Shown here: in pieces, positions 40,001 to 53,866 of the stretch
How the letters are laid out: each line of letters opens with the position of its first letter
Numbering within the stretch: position 1 is the first letter of the stretch
Source of the DNA: Crotophaga sulcirostris
Lineage: Eukaryota > Chordata > Aves > Cuculiformes > Crotophagidae
Assembly: GCA_013397455.1 (NCBI GenBank)
Contig: VYZB01000209.1
Span: forward strand, 409,417-473,416
DNA length: 64,000 nt
Direction: 5' to 3'
Position numbers and translations under genes: made by a program
The notes under the pieces: model-generated
Database searches by the model: none
The model's input: only the letters and a program-made list of their open reading frames with translations
What the model was told of the DNA's origin: nothing

Positions 40001-42128
40001 CTCATCCACAACGCCACAATATGCCTCCTGCACACACCAAAGAATAACCACATCATTCTGTCCCTGAAAGGCTTCACTGAACTCCCCATTTCTCATAAAG
40101 TCCCTTTTAACCTCTTCCTTGGCCCTCGCTCATAAGCAGCCCGTGCTCATCCTTGCTCTACTTACTCCCTCGTCCATCACATCCCAGTCTCATCTCATTT
40201 TTCCTCTTCCACTCTTCTCCCAGCCCTTCAGTGATACCTCACTACATACCACGCTGTCCCCCTGTTCACTTAATGGCTTTCTTCCCTTGAAAAACAATAT
40301 TTCAAACATTGTATCCTCTATGTTACTAACAACTCAATCCTGAAATGAGCTCTTGCTGTGAAATTACTGCATTGCCTATTTAAACACATTAATGATACAC
40401 AACAGAATGATCCTGTGCTTATCCTCAAATAACCTGTCATATCCCTGAAAGAATAACAGGTTACAAGATGGAGGAAAGTACAGTTGAACCTTATGGGGTT
40501 TAAAACCGGTTTTTTTGCCAAACACTTGAAAGAAATAATAGTTTCTGGTTCAGAACACAGATTGCATTAAGCTTCACAATTCAGTGCAGAAAATGCCCAA
40601 ATTTGCAGGTCCAAGTTGCAGACGAGCCTGGCATAGGGAGCAGGAGGGTCCAGCCCCAAGGGAATCTTGTCCCTCCTCCTTTCCTGAGCATCAAGCCGGT
40701 CTGCTGCGGCTGAGCGGCCCCGATGACTGTGTCACATAACAGTCATGGCTCAACCAGACCAGACAGTTTCAGGACCATTACACACTGTAATGGTATAGGA
40801 TACAGTTTGCTGTTTTCAGGTATAGCAAGTGCTGCTCCTTCCTGTTCACTCCCAGAGCACCTGGAGGGATGGAGACTCAGCAGTGCAATATCTTTAAGAA
40901 CCATTCGCATGGTGCAATCACTCTGTTCTCAGAAGCACAGCATGAAGAGCCATAACTTAGCCCCACATGCAGGTGCACACCCAAGCAAGTGCTTTGTACC
41001 TACATACGCTCTGGCGTTTCCTTCCAAACTCCTCCCAAGTTACGTATTCAACTCTAATTAACAGCACATTGTAGATAAGAGAGTTTATGTTCAGTATCTT
41101 GTAACATTCCCAGGATCATCACACCATGGAAATGACGACTTCCCACCTCACCTTACAGGGGACATGGCTCAGTATATCACATCACTGTAACGTCCACACA
41201 TCAAACACATGCTCCTTGAGCTGACAGTTCAGCAACCGCAGATAAAGCACCTGAGTATTTGTATGTACGTGACAGGTGGTGTACTGGGTTTTCAGTTAAG
41301 GGATACAAAAACATCTCTCAAACAATCTAAAGCATTTTTAAAAAAATCCAAAACAACTGTTAAAAGCATTTGGCATCTACAGAACAATCACAAAGCAGTA
41401 TGATGGGGTCAAGGTTTATCCCTCCTGGCTTTGGACAACGCACGTAATCCACCTGTAGCTCTCTCCCCTGGCAGCAGTACCTTCATCACCTGAACAGAAA
41501 CTCCCAAACTTTGCTTGCTCAGCTACTGCTATTGGGATGGCAGTGGCTCCTGACTCTGTGCTGGACTGTCTGCACACAACATGTAGAAGAGCAGGGTCCT
41601 CCTCCACACTTAAGAGGACTGTTTGGGGTCTTGGTCTGTGGAAGGACAAGGCTTATCTGTCCTGTTCTCCTGGTGCATGTTCTAACTCACAAACCCCACT
41701 ACTCCACTTTGCTCCCCCTTCTCCCTTATCTTCTCAAAATGACCCCAGAATATGATGCCAGCATCAACTCTGCTCCTGGATCTTGAATTACAGCTGTGGA
41801 TCCTGACAAGGGCTGGTTCCCACAGCAGCCCCAGTGGGCAGGGCAAGGAGAGAGTGGGGAGCACACAGCACCAAGATGCCACCAGTAGGTGGTACTTGAC
41901 GTGCTGGCTGCCTGCTGGGAGCACTCTCCCATTCACCCAGGTAACCTGCACTATCAGGTGTCTGGTGGAGCTGCTCACCCCTGGCCTCCAGGGAGCACAC
42001 GGAGGGCCCGTGCAGAACAGACAGAACGCTGGACACTGCCCACACACAGCTCTACTGGGGGATGCCAGCACAGGGCCCTCTGCTTTGGAGGGCTATGCTC
42101 CTCAGACCTCCCCTCCACCCCTGCCCAG

Positions 42129-42150
42129 CACACACGTACACACACACGCA
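42129..42150. repeat. Short CA-type microsatellite
   Basis: An imperfect run of CA units on the plus strand interrupted by CG and TA steps (CACACACGTACACACACACG). It is short and likely of low polymorphism. Confidence 0.75.
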
Positions 42151-45100
42151 AGTTTTACATTCACAGCAGCAATTTGCTGTTTCCTTGATGATCCCCAAAT
42201 GCTTTAACATTTCCTCTAATAACTTTTTTGTGAAGCAGAGCCAGGAAAACACAAGCCGTGATCTCTAAGCACTGATGAAGCAAACAGAAAATGCCCATCA
42301 TTACACTAATAATAAAAGGCTCATTACTACTTCTGGGGTAGCAGAAAGAACTACCTACCTTCTAGCCAGTAGACACATCTCTTTCCATTTCAATAGAGCA
42401 AAAGTATTCTGAATTTGCTGATAATACAGAGATGTTAGTCTGATGCAGGTATCAGTCTTTTATACATACACACATAGATATGTACATAGACCTCCTTCCT
42501 GATGTCATTAGCTTGCAAGTGCCTACAGATAAATATTCTGAATTGTTCTTTAAATGCCAGCTATCCTGATAAAGAGTGATTACATACCTGCTCGAAGCAG
42601 AAGGTAAACTGACAACCAGCCCCTAAGCCACTACACTGAATAAGGGAGAATCAAATCTTAAGATTGAGGAGTAAAAGATAACTTCAACTTTCTGAAACAG
42701 TTAAAGAAGTTATTTTGGACAGCTGTCTCGATTGCTGTAATACTGTGGAAAACTAGGTAACATCTGTAAAGAATAACATTATTGTCATGTAACATTTTTA
42801 CTTCCCTTCTGTTAGAGGCTTACTTCCCCTCATGTTTGGAGCAGCTACTGTTTAAACCAAGAAGACCATTTTGGAACAGAGCTATTACATAAATAATCTA
42901 TTCTGTATTCTAACTAAGAGCAACGCTGTGCTAGTCTGGACATGATATGATGCACAGTAGAGTTTCTTTTTAATTTTTTTTTTTTTTTGTGTGCAGTGGA
43001 GCAACATCATTCATTTATGATGGTAATGATAAAAGTTATCTTCTTATCTAAAAATCAGACACATAGCCACCTTTTATGGGCTACTGTTTGTCTTTCATTT
43101 ATTTATTTAAATATTTACACCCTTTTTACATATTTTTAGGTGCAAGTCATTGCAGTGATATTAAGTGTTCTTAATGACAGCAATATAAAAATCTACTTCC
43201 ATTATCCTCTCTTAGTAAATTTGTACAGTGATACCTGTGTATGCAGATTTATGCCACAGACATTATCTTCTATCTGTAAGTTATATGAAATTACTTATCT
43301 GTAACAGCTGAGTAAGATCAAAGATCCTGAACAACATAAGCCACCTGCACCATGCCTTAGACAATGTAATAACCTTAAAACATCAAATCAGTGTATTTCA
43401 TGCCTAGCATTTTAATGCTGTTCTCTGGGTACCTGGCTTGTGTTGGAAGAAAAGATCATACCTAAGAACACATGCAATCTGAGGCAATATTTAAAGATTA
43501 GATTATCCTTCATTGCAAATAGCTCATTTGTTTACTATCACATTGCTTTATTCTTGTTTTGTCTCCTTATACCATGAAAATGCTGAATATTCAGTTTAGA
43601 TTCCCCAGCAGCTTTTTATTTCAGTCTAAAAACATTTACCTAACACATTCTTAACAAGCAAAGTGAAGAAAATTCAGCCATCTGTCTCTACATTACAATA
43701 ACAGTTATGGAAGCGTAGATTATTCTATATAGCAAGAAATTTAATGCTAGGAATTCTTATACTTTAAGCACTATGTGCTCACGTCAGTTTTGTCTATAAG
43801 AATGTTGAACACTAGCATACAACAGAAACAATGATTTATAAGGAAACACGAGACAAAATATTTTCAAGATATTAAATGCATTCAATATTCCAATCATGCT
43901 ATATGTCCATGCTTCAAACTGAGGAAAAAAAATGATCTGTGCTATTATTTCTTACCTCCAGCACTTCACTAGTTTGAAATTATTACTAAAAATACTTAAA
44001 ATTACTTGCTGGAAACAAACACAATACAGAGATAGATCTGAATCCTTACCTGGGAAACCCCCTTGTACCATTGCTGTACCAGCATGTACTTCAAGATATC
44101 TGCATTCCTGACAAACATTCAATGCTGTAAGCAGCTCAAATCCTCATCACACACAGACTCAGTGCTTGTCTTTCTTCTGACGACCTTGGGCCTATTTTCC
44201 TGAGATTTTTCTCTCCTTAAGGGCAAACCGTCTGTCTGTTTCTATTATGAGATGCCATCAATTAGATTAATTCCAAGCTCCCCACAAGCTAACAGTTACA
44301 TCTGCCAGCAGGCGAGAGCTGCCTGTGGAAGTGTGCAGGGAGCAGCAGATCTCTGGTTTCCCACATCTGACCCACGGATGCTCTACGGCTGCTGTTTGTG
44401 CACTGGCTTGCTCTGCCAGCATCCACATGACATCTCTATCCCCAGCACCCGTCACCTCCAGCGGCTGCTCGGATCCCTGGGAGCTGCAGGTACCGTCGCG
44501 CCTAATGACCCACTGCGTGGCAAAGCAGCAGCTAACAGACAGTACTGATCTGAGCATCCTGCTCATGCAGACTGCAGGGGTTAAAAATGAATTTCTCTTA
44601 GACAAATCCTGTCATTAAATGTTTATTTTTCCAATGCTGCAAATCTTGCAGTTTCCCAATACTCGTATGTGTTCATACCACAGGGTTTGTTTTTTTTAGT
44701 GTCAGAAAACAAAAGCAATCTGTCATTATAAGCATAAGAAAGATCCAAACTTCTTCATAACTTGTATTTTACTGCAACTCTGAACAAGCAGTCTTAGCTT
44801 TACTGCAATGAGTGCTGAACTCAAACATTTAAGAGACTAAAAATTCCTCATTTACTAATTAAAAAAAAGCAAAGATAAAATCTCTCTTTAAATTTAGAAT
44901 CATATTTAGTCATTTTGGTAAATCCTTACTAATTCTTCCCAAATGCTGCATTTAAAACACTCAAAATACCCAGTTATTTTGTTAATACCATTAATTTGTT
45001 CATTTTTAAAGTTCATTGTCCTTTCTTTAGAATATGTATCACAGCACACACTAAGCCATCTGTTCGGTGCATTATGTACAAGCAGACAGTAAAAAATACA

Positions 45101-46228
45101 AGAAGTCCCAGCTGTAATTTTACTATTAATTCATCAAAAATGTAATTTCCTTTTGCCATACTTCATCAGATGAAGAGAACTGTTCACGTGATTCACAAAC
45201 AGAGTAGAAAAAAAATGCCAGTCCAATAAAAAAAAAACCTAAACTAACACCCACAGCCTCAAACTAGAATGACACCAACACTGTAATCTATCCTCACGTG
45301 ACACAACAGCTTGCGAGTCTGCCCAGCATGTACAGCCCTTCTGGGTCTGATATTAGGGCTGTTTACAAAACTTACATATTTTAGCTAATTATGGGTCAGA
45401 ACAAGAATGAGAAAAGAAGATTAGCAGTACAGAGCCATATTAAATAGAGATTAACGCAGAGCTAAAATTGAAAGTCCTTGCTCTATTTGTCTAATCCTGG
45501 CTCTTGAATGATCTTTGGAAATCCACCATACTAAATACACTTGTTACTACATTTAAGGAAATTAAATATTGCCATTATTATTTTTTCAATATTTTATTTT
45601 CATAAAGCTTGAAGTATTTTTTCCAAGCTACCTCTTACTCTTTGAGCATCATCTCTATTTGCTGTTGATTGCAGTGACATCTATTGGAGAGGCAGTGTTT
45701 GGCTACCCAAGCTGCTCACCTCATGATCACTGTTTTCCGGGGTGTCTTCCTCCTCCCCCAAACATTAAAATAAAATGAAGAATAGTTTTTCCTTTGTTTT
45801 AGCACAGCTTTGCATTACACAGCCTCTAAACAGTCACATCCTCAAGAATTACACTGATTTATCAGTGGTTTTGGTTTTATTTTGTCATTGTTAATAATTC
45901 TGGCATTCTTCCAAAGTGCCAATGATCGCTTTCCCATCTTCACCACAGCAGAACACAGACACTTCCTGAGGTCCTATTTTTGCACACCCCATATACTTGA
46001 CCATCCCTTCCACAAAGTCTCAACTGAATTCTGTTCTTTTTGTTTTCATTTTTTGTTTTCAATGAAAGTCATCACCCTCTCACGTGCCTACGGATACAGT
46101 TGATACTGTGGAAGCTGCCAAAAGCTCTGGGTGTGAGGAGTGCGTTCTGCTCACACGCCAAAGCACTTCCTAACCCCAACCCAACCCTACCAAGACAGCA
46201 GGCAGCCCGGGTTTGTCTGAACCAACCT

Positions 46229-46262
46229 ACACACGTGCACACACGCACGTACACACACTCAC
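46229..46262. repeat. Interrupted CA-type microsatellite
   Basis: ACACACGTGCACACACGCAC followed by GTACACACACTCAC. This is an alternating purine-pyrimidine stretch with CG steps, of a kind that can adopt left-handed DNA under supercoiling (general property, not shown here). Confidence 0.75.
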
Positions 46263-49200
46263 CCCTCTCACACCCTTCGCAGCCACAGATTTATCACAAC
46301 AGGGAATGCAAAGTTGAAACAGTAGAGAATGTTTAAAATTTCTTTCTTTAGTAGCAAAACCTCCATACTCAAAAAAACACTTTAGGAAGATAGATCATTA
46401 TGCTTTCTTACATCTTCATTGATTTCTACATTGTCTAGAGACAAAATAAAAGAAAGGGGGCATTATTATCCCCTTATTAGATACAGTTAAATATCCTTGC
46501 AGTCAGGAAGTCTGAGCACAGCAGTATCTAGTCCATTATCTTCACCACCTTCCACAAATTTTTTATTATCTATTTTTATTATTCTAAACTTATTTGAAAC
46601 AAACAAGATCAATCCCAGTCAACTAACTAGACAACAGATTTTACTAAATAATATAACGCCAATTGAGATTAAGGATTCCAAGTCCTTTCAACAGTTGTCT
46701 TTTTAGCTTTCTTAGAAGGGTTTTTAAGGTCTTTCCTATCTAACTTATGATGTGTTCAACTCAACCACAAAAGTATATCTAAATTACAGTTATGAATGCC
46801 CCAAGGAAAGCCTTACAAAACATTCCTTTACAAACTACTCTGCCCATCCATTTCCTCTGCTTCTCTTTACTCCTAACCCCTCATTATAGCAATAAGTCGC
46901 AATGGGGTGCACTTCAGTCTATTAGCAGCTTCTTAGCGCACACCTACAGCCATCACCGTGCCTACTGATGCAGGCTGCAGCACAGCTGCTGGTAAGTACA
47001 AATAGCCCCTTTGTATGCTTTCCCCTCCTTCCTCTTCTTTGGATTAAAAAATATAATCCTATTCAAAACCTGACTTTTTTAAGGTTTGGGAAGCCTAAAA
47101 AACCTGTTCATGGAGAGTGACCTCTTCCAAAATAACCTCAGCCATGGAGGAAGTGTTTCCATTATGGGAAGGAAAAACATCAAACTTATGCTGTAACATT
47201 TTCAGGTCTGTAAGATGAAGCATTTTGAAGGCTCCTTTTGCAGCTGGATACACACGCTGCACTTTTACAAAATGATTTTAAAGCGTAAACTGAAAGCCTT
47301 AAAAAAGCAAAGTCAGAGCAGAGAGTAAACAAGTGCCACATCACACAGGCTTAGAGTTGGGTACTGATACAGATTTGACAGTACCACTAGAAGAAGAAAT
47401 AAAACAAAAGGAAATAAAATTTTCACCTTGCCTTTAAAGTCTAGCAAAAAACTAACTAAGAACTCAGAAAATAATACAGGAAGTAGTAGAATATAAAGGA
47501 ACTGAAATATAAAGTAGAAACAAGTCTGAAACTAAGTGTCTTGGGTGCAAGAAGACACATTTAAAAAAACCACTTGGAACTTCATTAAACTTCTTAAATC
47601 ACAGAAGCATGGAAGAAATCCAGAGTTTCTCTAAATCAAGAGCTACCTAGTAGAATCCTCAATAAGGATTCACTCTATTTGGATAGAAAAATAACCTTTG
47701 AGAAGAAAAAGCAAAACACCTACAAGAAATGACTGTTTGTTATAACAACTTCGCAATGAAAGCTACAGTTTCAGTGGTGGAAAAGCAGAAATAAAAGGGA
47801 GCATTGCCAAAAGGCAAGTGGATTTAGATCCCATGGGGGAAATTAAATCAATACCAAAAAGGTTATTCAGCCACTTTTAGGGGAAAGCAGACAAAACATG
47901 CAGACTGTGAGGCAGTATGGATGGGACAGAAAGGAAAGAAAAATTTTCTTAATGTGGTAGGGGGACTTAAAAACGCTTTGCTTTCATTTTCAGTATGGGG
48001 AATGATGAAGGACATGGAGACCAAAGCTGAAAGCATGGGTCGAAAGAAGTGACAAGCAAGGTGAAAAAATGTAAAGTGTAGCAAGTGAAGTATTTCTGGA
48101 GTAGGAAAGAAATCGATAAGCAGGTTCGTGACACTGTAATTGTATTAATAAGAATGCTAAAAAATAAAATAAAACCCACCAGGAGCACAACCAGAGTAGA
48201 GGTTTTACAGCTGTCCCACCTCAAAAGTCCTGCTAAGGCCTTCTACGCTACCAGCACAAATTGAGAAATACAGGAAGGAAACGAAAGGAGGAGACGTTTT
48301 GATATGAATTTACCTGAGCTGATGCCGTTTCTTCTTTTTAAGATACCTGATCTTCTAAATAAGGAAGACAATAAATCTAATTCACCTGTTCAGTGATGCT
48401 CAGAAAAGTATTAAATTTACAAAACCAGTAGAACTAGTAGGATAAGTGGGTAAGGAATAGATAAATAAGAAAATGAAAATCAATAGTGTTAAAAAGGCAA
48501 GTACTGGCCTGGACTGAGATTTCTGGGAAGGGTGCTCAAGAATCAGGACAGAAGTTGTGAACACCAAGTAGTTCACAAAAAACAATATTGGAATTTACAG
48601 AGAAAACTGTTTTTCAGGTTATCACAGAAAACAGGCTCTGTAAAAGCTCATTCCACAGCTGCCAAGATGCTAATAACATTAAGTACAGTTAGATCGTTTC
48701 TAACATGCTTTTAACTTCAAGGGCTGAGGTTACAAACTTAATTTAAGCTTCCTTAGCCTGTTTTTTATTTTAAAGAAATGGAATGAGGTTGGGAAGGATA
48801 AAATGGAAAATGTATGTCTTAATTTTCCAAGATTCATGAGAAATATGGCAATTGCAAAACATTCAACTTCAGTCAGTAAAAACGGTAGAGAGAAGCAGAT
48901 TAATCTGAATAGATCTGCTTGCTGCTGCCAAATCTGCTAGGATTAATGAATTTAATATCAGAAGTAGCTTTACCTTTTCAGCTATTAGATGCAGTTGGCA
49001 ATATCATTAGGGATGGCAGAACAGTTAAAAAATGACCAAGCCCATCAAAACGAAATTATTTCTGTGCAAATTATTAATTTAGGTCTAGCAAGCGCTTGAA
49101 TTGGGCATACACTAACTAGATAACTCAGGTGTCAGGCTACTTATCAAATATATCCTTTAACTGGAAATTATAACTTTAATAACAAGCTGAAATCTGTCTG

Positions 49201-50592
49201 CTACAACTCGAGGTTTCCAGAGTTGGTTTGAAAGCTCAACATCCACAGAGTCTGCAGTCAAATGCTGCTCCTGACTACCCCTCCCCACAAAATTACTGAA
49301 AACCCTCTTGGGGTAACTGTGTGGCATACTCCAAACAGATGAGACTCAGTAAGGGGGAGTTCTGGAAAAATCTCAGTTGGTGCAAGAACTTGCACCTTTC
49401 CCTTAAAGCAGCAGAGGCAGAGCTGAACACCCTTGTTCTGTGCCCGCTGCTTCCATGAGAAAAATCTTCCAAAATCCTTCTCATCTCCACCAAAGCAGCC
49501 CTCAGTGTGACAAACCAACCAAACTCGCTAATTACCTCAGCTTCAATGGCACAACATTGCCAAGGAAATCAGCAAGAGCAGCTGAAGAGCTTTCCCAACA
49601 GCAGGCCTCAAGCTAGGAGCTTCCACTCCGTGGGAGCAAGCCATGGTCACTTCAAGGTCTAAAGCTACAAAGGCATCGCTCTGCCTTGTCTTGCCCTTAA
49701 CCAAGGCAAACAAAAACCTCCACAAGACAGAAGATTATGAGAAAAATCACCGTATTAAAAAAACCAAACCATACCCCAACAAAACCCCCACATCTATGCC
49801 GATTTGGTTCAAGAGAGCGTAAAGAGAAAAAAATTAAAAGGTAACTAATTGTAGAAAATAATTTATAATTCCTAAATGGAATTTCAGTATTCCTAAATAT
49901 TTTATTGGAAGAAAAGCCATGGATAATAATATTCCATCTATCCAAAGTTGTAATTAGATTCCAGTGTACCACTTAGTTAAGTCACACTGCCAGAAGCTCT
50001 CAGGCTGCAGTGCAGCCTGTTCTTTAGTCCCTGCTCTTCTCCAGAGTGCAAATCATCATAATTTATTGCAAAAGCCAGAACCAGACAATTGCAGAACCTT
50101 TCCCATAAAAGATGCTACATGAAAAGGGGATCCTTTTTTCAATAGAGTACCGAAACAATAAATCTTCAGATTTTTCTTTTTAAAGGAAAATATTTTGCTT
50201 GAACAGCATTGTCTGAAATCAACTGCAGGCTTTTCCGGGCAAAGACTACGCACCAGTGGTTCTCAACCACCACAACAGCAAAGCATAACATCTGCCTTTC
50301 ACTGCCAACATCACTGCCAAAGCAAGTTCTCTAGACATTGTTTAGACATTTTTAGAATGAAAATAAACAGAACCCTTCCTACATCTCTTCAGATGATAAG
50401 GGCTATAGGCTGGGAAGATAAAACTAAATAACACATCAGTAGTCCCGGGTAAGAACAAGGTTGAGGATTAGATGCTACTGCCACACTGAGCACTACTTCC
50501 CATATTACGAGCAATAAAAGGAAGATATGTTTATCATAATCTGATTGTGTTCCGTAAGTGTAATCTGACGTAATGAATGTGGCATTACTCAC

Positions 50593-50710
50593 GCTCCGTA
50601 TAAGCATCCTCATCCTCCTCTTCATCCACGTTAGCTTCCTCTGCACGCAGTCTTTCGAGTGCTCTATAAGGAGGTGGCAATTTCATTGGAGGTGGAGCCC
50701 CATATTTTCT
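50593..50710 (-). CDS. PATJ: PATJ exon: proline-rich and acidic PDZ6-PDZ7 linker
   Basis: This exon of 118 nt has 39 codons plus one base, entering in phase 0. Residues 1-18 read RKYGAPPPMKLPPPYRAL, containing a PPPY sequence (residues 12-15) that fits the PPxY ligand of WW domains. Residues 24-39 form the acidic stretch EEANVDEEEDEDAYTE. Human PATJ as I recall it has APPPMKLPPPYKAL followed by an acidic run ending EEEDAFTD, so both features are old. No folded domain is expected. The acceptor follows ATCCATTAG at 50711 and the donor is GTGAGT at 50592; the last base C joins AG of the next exon to give Gln. Confidence 0.94.
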
Positions 50711-53700
50711 CTAATGGATTCAAAGACAAATAGTTACATGTTTTGTAGCCTCCACACACAAAGAAAAAATCTTACTGTCTACTGCACTGCATGTGTACAT
50801 ACATAGCACTTAATTATAACGTTAAAATTCTGCAGTATAGACTTTTAATGCAAGAAATTAGAACAAAAAGTGAAACTGAGCATCCAAAAAAAGAAAAATA
50901 CAATTGTGCATGCATGTTTACTTGCTGGCAATATTTGTGTATCACCATAAACATGAAAGTGTGAACAATCACCAAGGGTTAAAAATAAATATTAGATTAT
51001 ATCCCATTTCTCATTAGACACTCTAAAACAAAATCATCTGGTACCGATAAAAGTCAAACTTTAAATACAAAATAAGAACGTAATCTTCTCAGTGCATCTA
51101 TGAATATTTAAACATAACAGATCGTGTATATTTTAGCTTAAATTTGAAAAAGATTGTGAATTATAACTTACAATAAAACTGCATTACCTCACATAAATAC
51201 AGGCAGCTCCTATAATGATGCATGTAGCGGCGCATAGCAGATGTAAAGAAGAGACTCCCAATCTAATGAAAACAGGCGCTTGTTCGTACGAGCAACTGTT
51301 TTTATAGCTCTGAGTAGCTGGATCATGCCTTGGTTTGCAACATGATTTCACTAAATTACGTTCAACTGTATCCCACTACTAATAGCAGGATGCACTTTAG
51401 AAAGGGAACACCGAGTACGATACGCATTAGAGCAACCAGAATGCCCGTAATTAATTTCTTCTATAGCTGGGAGATACGACTCAAACAGCAAACCCAGAAA
51501 AAAATTTTTCACTGTGTACAATGAAAGCTGAACCTGTGGATGGATTTCTAAAATCTTGAGTGTACCTTTGTACAGAACTGTTTAACTGTTTTAGCAAACT
51601 GCAGTGCCAGCTATGCAGAAAATTTTGTGAGACAAGATATAGATCATCCCATCCATTTAAAAACATTGTGGGAAAGTGCTGCACGGAAGACAGCATAACA
51701 ATAATAACCGAGATTAATTCAATCCAATAGTAGTAAGAGTATATAATCAAAGCACTTAGAAACACAACAGCTGTTTCCCCAAAGAATACGATACACCAAA
51801 TATGCTTCCCACTTTTTGCTTGATGCCAACACAGGTAGAACTGGGCAAAATCCAGAAGATGCAGGCAGTGTGAGAGGACTCATGTTTTACATTAATGAGC
51901 AGGTAAAGAAGAAAAACCTGTAGCCCCACTTCCAGCTGCCTATGACAAATCAGTATCACTATAATTTAGTAATAACTTATAGTCTCAATGTTGACCTTTT
52001 GGCTTTTTAAGACCTTAGACATTTGTTGGAAAGTCTGTGTGAAATTACACGAGATACCTACACTTAGTCAGCAGCTTGCCGTGGCTGCAAGCTTCTCTCG
52101 TCTTCCTGATACCCTGAATGCCCAGATGAGTACAGTGTGCTGGTGTAACTCTGTTACACCTTTGCTTCTGTATTAGCACAGCTCTTAACAGCACAGAAGC
52201 AAAGGTGCAGTTTACATAGCCAACCAGAAAAATAATGTTACTGTCTGGTTTGTCCACAAGAAGCTCAACTGTTTAAGTGGTTTTATATAAATTACTTCAA
52301 GTAATCATTTTTTAAACAAGTGGATCAATAGAGGAGGATAAACATGAACAAATAAGAGAAAACTTTCAGTATTGAAAAGATAATTCATCACACAGGAAGA
52401 GGCAGATTTTCCAGCTGAATGTGGCTGCTTTCAAACCAAACTCTTTTGCGACACTTTGAAGACTGGACTAGAAATATCAGTGATTCCCCATAGGGACGTA
52501 GACTAGTAATCCACTAATAGCAACTCTTTCCAACTCAGAGATGTCCCTACTGTAGCACAGTATGACTGCTTTGTGAATTAATGTTCAAAGCTAAAAAGGA
52601 CCTACGTATTTATGCACTGAAGCTCCTCTGTATTCCTCCCACCAGTTTACAGCACTGATAAATGAAAAAGGTTTGAAAAACGATTAGGCTCCCTCTTTAA
52701 CCTCCGAATGCTATAGAACACAACACACTGGAGTCCTAGAGATTAAAGGCAGCACGTTGCAAGAGGATGAACGCTTTTGAGATTAGAAATATAGATAACA
52801 AAACCAAGAAAAGAGGATTGTAACTACTTCATTGTAAGTATTATCCACTGGCATGAAAGCATGACTTCAACACCTTCCTTGAGTTTTTTGAATAATTGAG
52901 CCTCACAGCTTCTGTATCTGACAGGATCAGAAAGGAGTCTTACAAAAACTTTTGGAGGCAAGAAGGCCTCCTCAGTTATCCACCACACACCAGACTACTG
53001 ACTGGGATCAAATGAAAAGTTCATCACATTTGTAGTTGGCATGTTAAACTGCAACGGGCTAAAGTTATTGTCAGCACTGATTCTGTCTCAACTCCTCAGC
53101 TCTGACACCCTCGAAGTACCTGATCTACACTCATCAGTCAGCATAGTTCCCACAGGAAAATAGCTGGGCCATTGGAGCAATCTGTCTGGGAATGAGAAAT
53201 TAATTTTTTCCATTATTCCAGCAATTAAAACAAATCCACTAGTTTAGACCAAATAGATTTTTTTCTCTTTTAAATATGTTGTTAAGTTGCTTGAAAGTTA
53301 CTGTGCAGTAATTGCTTCACGATTAGCTGGCCAGCTATAGATCACTTGGTCATTTCCTTGTTTTACACAGCAATGGGAAATGCAGGAGACTGAGCGGATT
53401 TAATTATCCTGTAACATGATTTTACTGAATTTCAGCCAGCCTCACGTTAAGGGTATTATTTGTGTACATGTTATTATTTCTCTGTTTCTACTGAACAAAG
53501 AGAATCAATTTGCCTCCACGTGGAGCAAAACAGGTACTTCCAGAAACGTGCCAGTGAGGAGCTACAGTAAGTAGAGGGTTTCAACATCCAGCGGAGACCC
53601 ACAGAACATTTGTCAGAAACCTGCTTTGTATTTGGCAGAATTTTGGCAAAAATTACTTGAAGCAAAGATATTTCAACAAAACACTTGAAATTTCATTTCA

Positions 53701-53788
53701 GATTTCAGTGGGGGCTTATCACAGAGTTATAATTATTATACCATTTGATTTAGTAAAACTTGGGTAGAACATTGGATGGAATAAATAC
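50711..53788. other. Intron of 3.1 kb
   Basis: The donor is GTATTT at 53788 and the acceptor AG at 50712-50711 (minus strand). It holds the nested inverted repeats at 52142-52207. Otherwise it is AT-rich without recognisable genes or transposons. Confidence 0.75.
52142..52207. repeat. Overlapping perfect inverted repeats
   Basis: CACCTTTGCTTCTGT (52157-52171) and ACAGAAGCAAAGGTG (52193-52207) are exact 15-base inverted repeats around a 21-base loop. The first arm overlaps a second hairpin, GGTGTAAC, TCT, GTTACACC (52142-52160), so the two foldings exclude each other. This may be a remnant of terminal inverted repeats of a tiny DNA transposon or a structured RNA element. I cannot assign it. 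Confidence 0.65.
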
Positions 53789-53866
53789 CTTATCGCTCCT
53801 ATTTTCTTTGTCTGTGTTCTGATCTTTGCTGACTTTGACTCCCCTAGGCTGTATGGCAGAAGCCAC
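53789..53866 (-). CDS. PATJ: PATJ exon: charged PDZ6-PDZ7 linker
   Basis: This exon of 78 nt has 26 codons and phase 0 at both ends. The peptide is VASAIQPRGVKVSKDQNTDK followed by ENRSDK. The human exon I remember keeps the NQDT and EKK pattern in the same place but differs elsewhere, so this is a weakly conserved, highly charged linker. The phase and its place between the end of PDZ6 and the proline-rich exon support it. The acceptor is CATTGTTTTTCAG at 53867. The donor, AAG followed by GTATTTATT, is only moderate. Because both ends are phase 0, skipping it would keep the frame, so it is a plausible alternative exon (inference). Confidence 0.87.

Larger units (their letters stand above)
27437..50592. 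other. Intron of 23 kb, the largest in the window
   Basis: The donor is GTGAGT at 50592 and the acceptor AG at 27438-27437 (minus strand). Contents I can name are a zinc-finger pseudogene remnant (39360-39637), a short tandem duplication (39115-39155), GC-rich islands at about 28.6-28.9, 34.38-34.56, 39.64-40.0, 41.4-42.2 and 44.25-44.6 kb, two CA-type repeats and A or T runs of 15 (35182-35196, 42974-42988). Long open frames in the GC-rich islands, such as 151 codons at 41752-42207, are open in several frames on both strands and look like a composition effect. The rest is AT-rich. Confidence 0.75.

Noticed and set aside
39535..40047. 170-codon open frame on the plus strand
   Set aside because: It lies in a GC-rich, stop-poor segment that is open in several frames on both strands; part of it reads the zinc-finger remnant out of frame.
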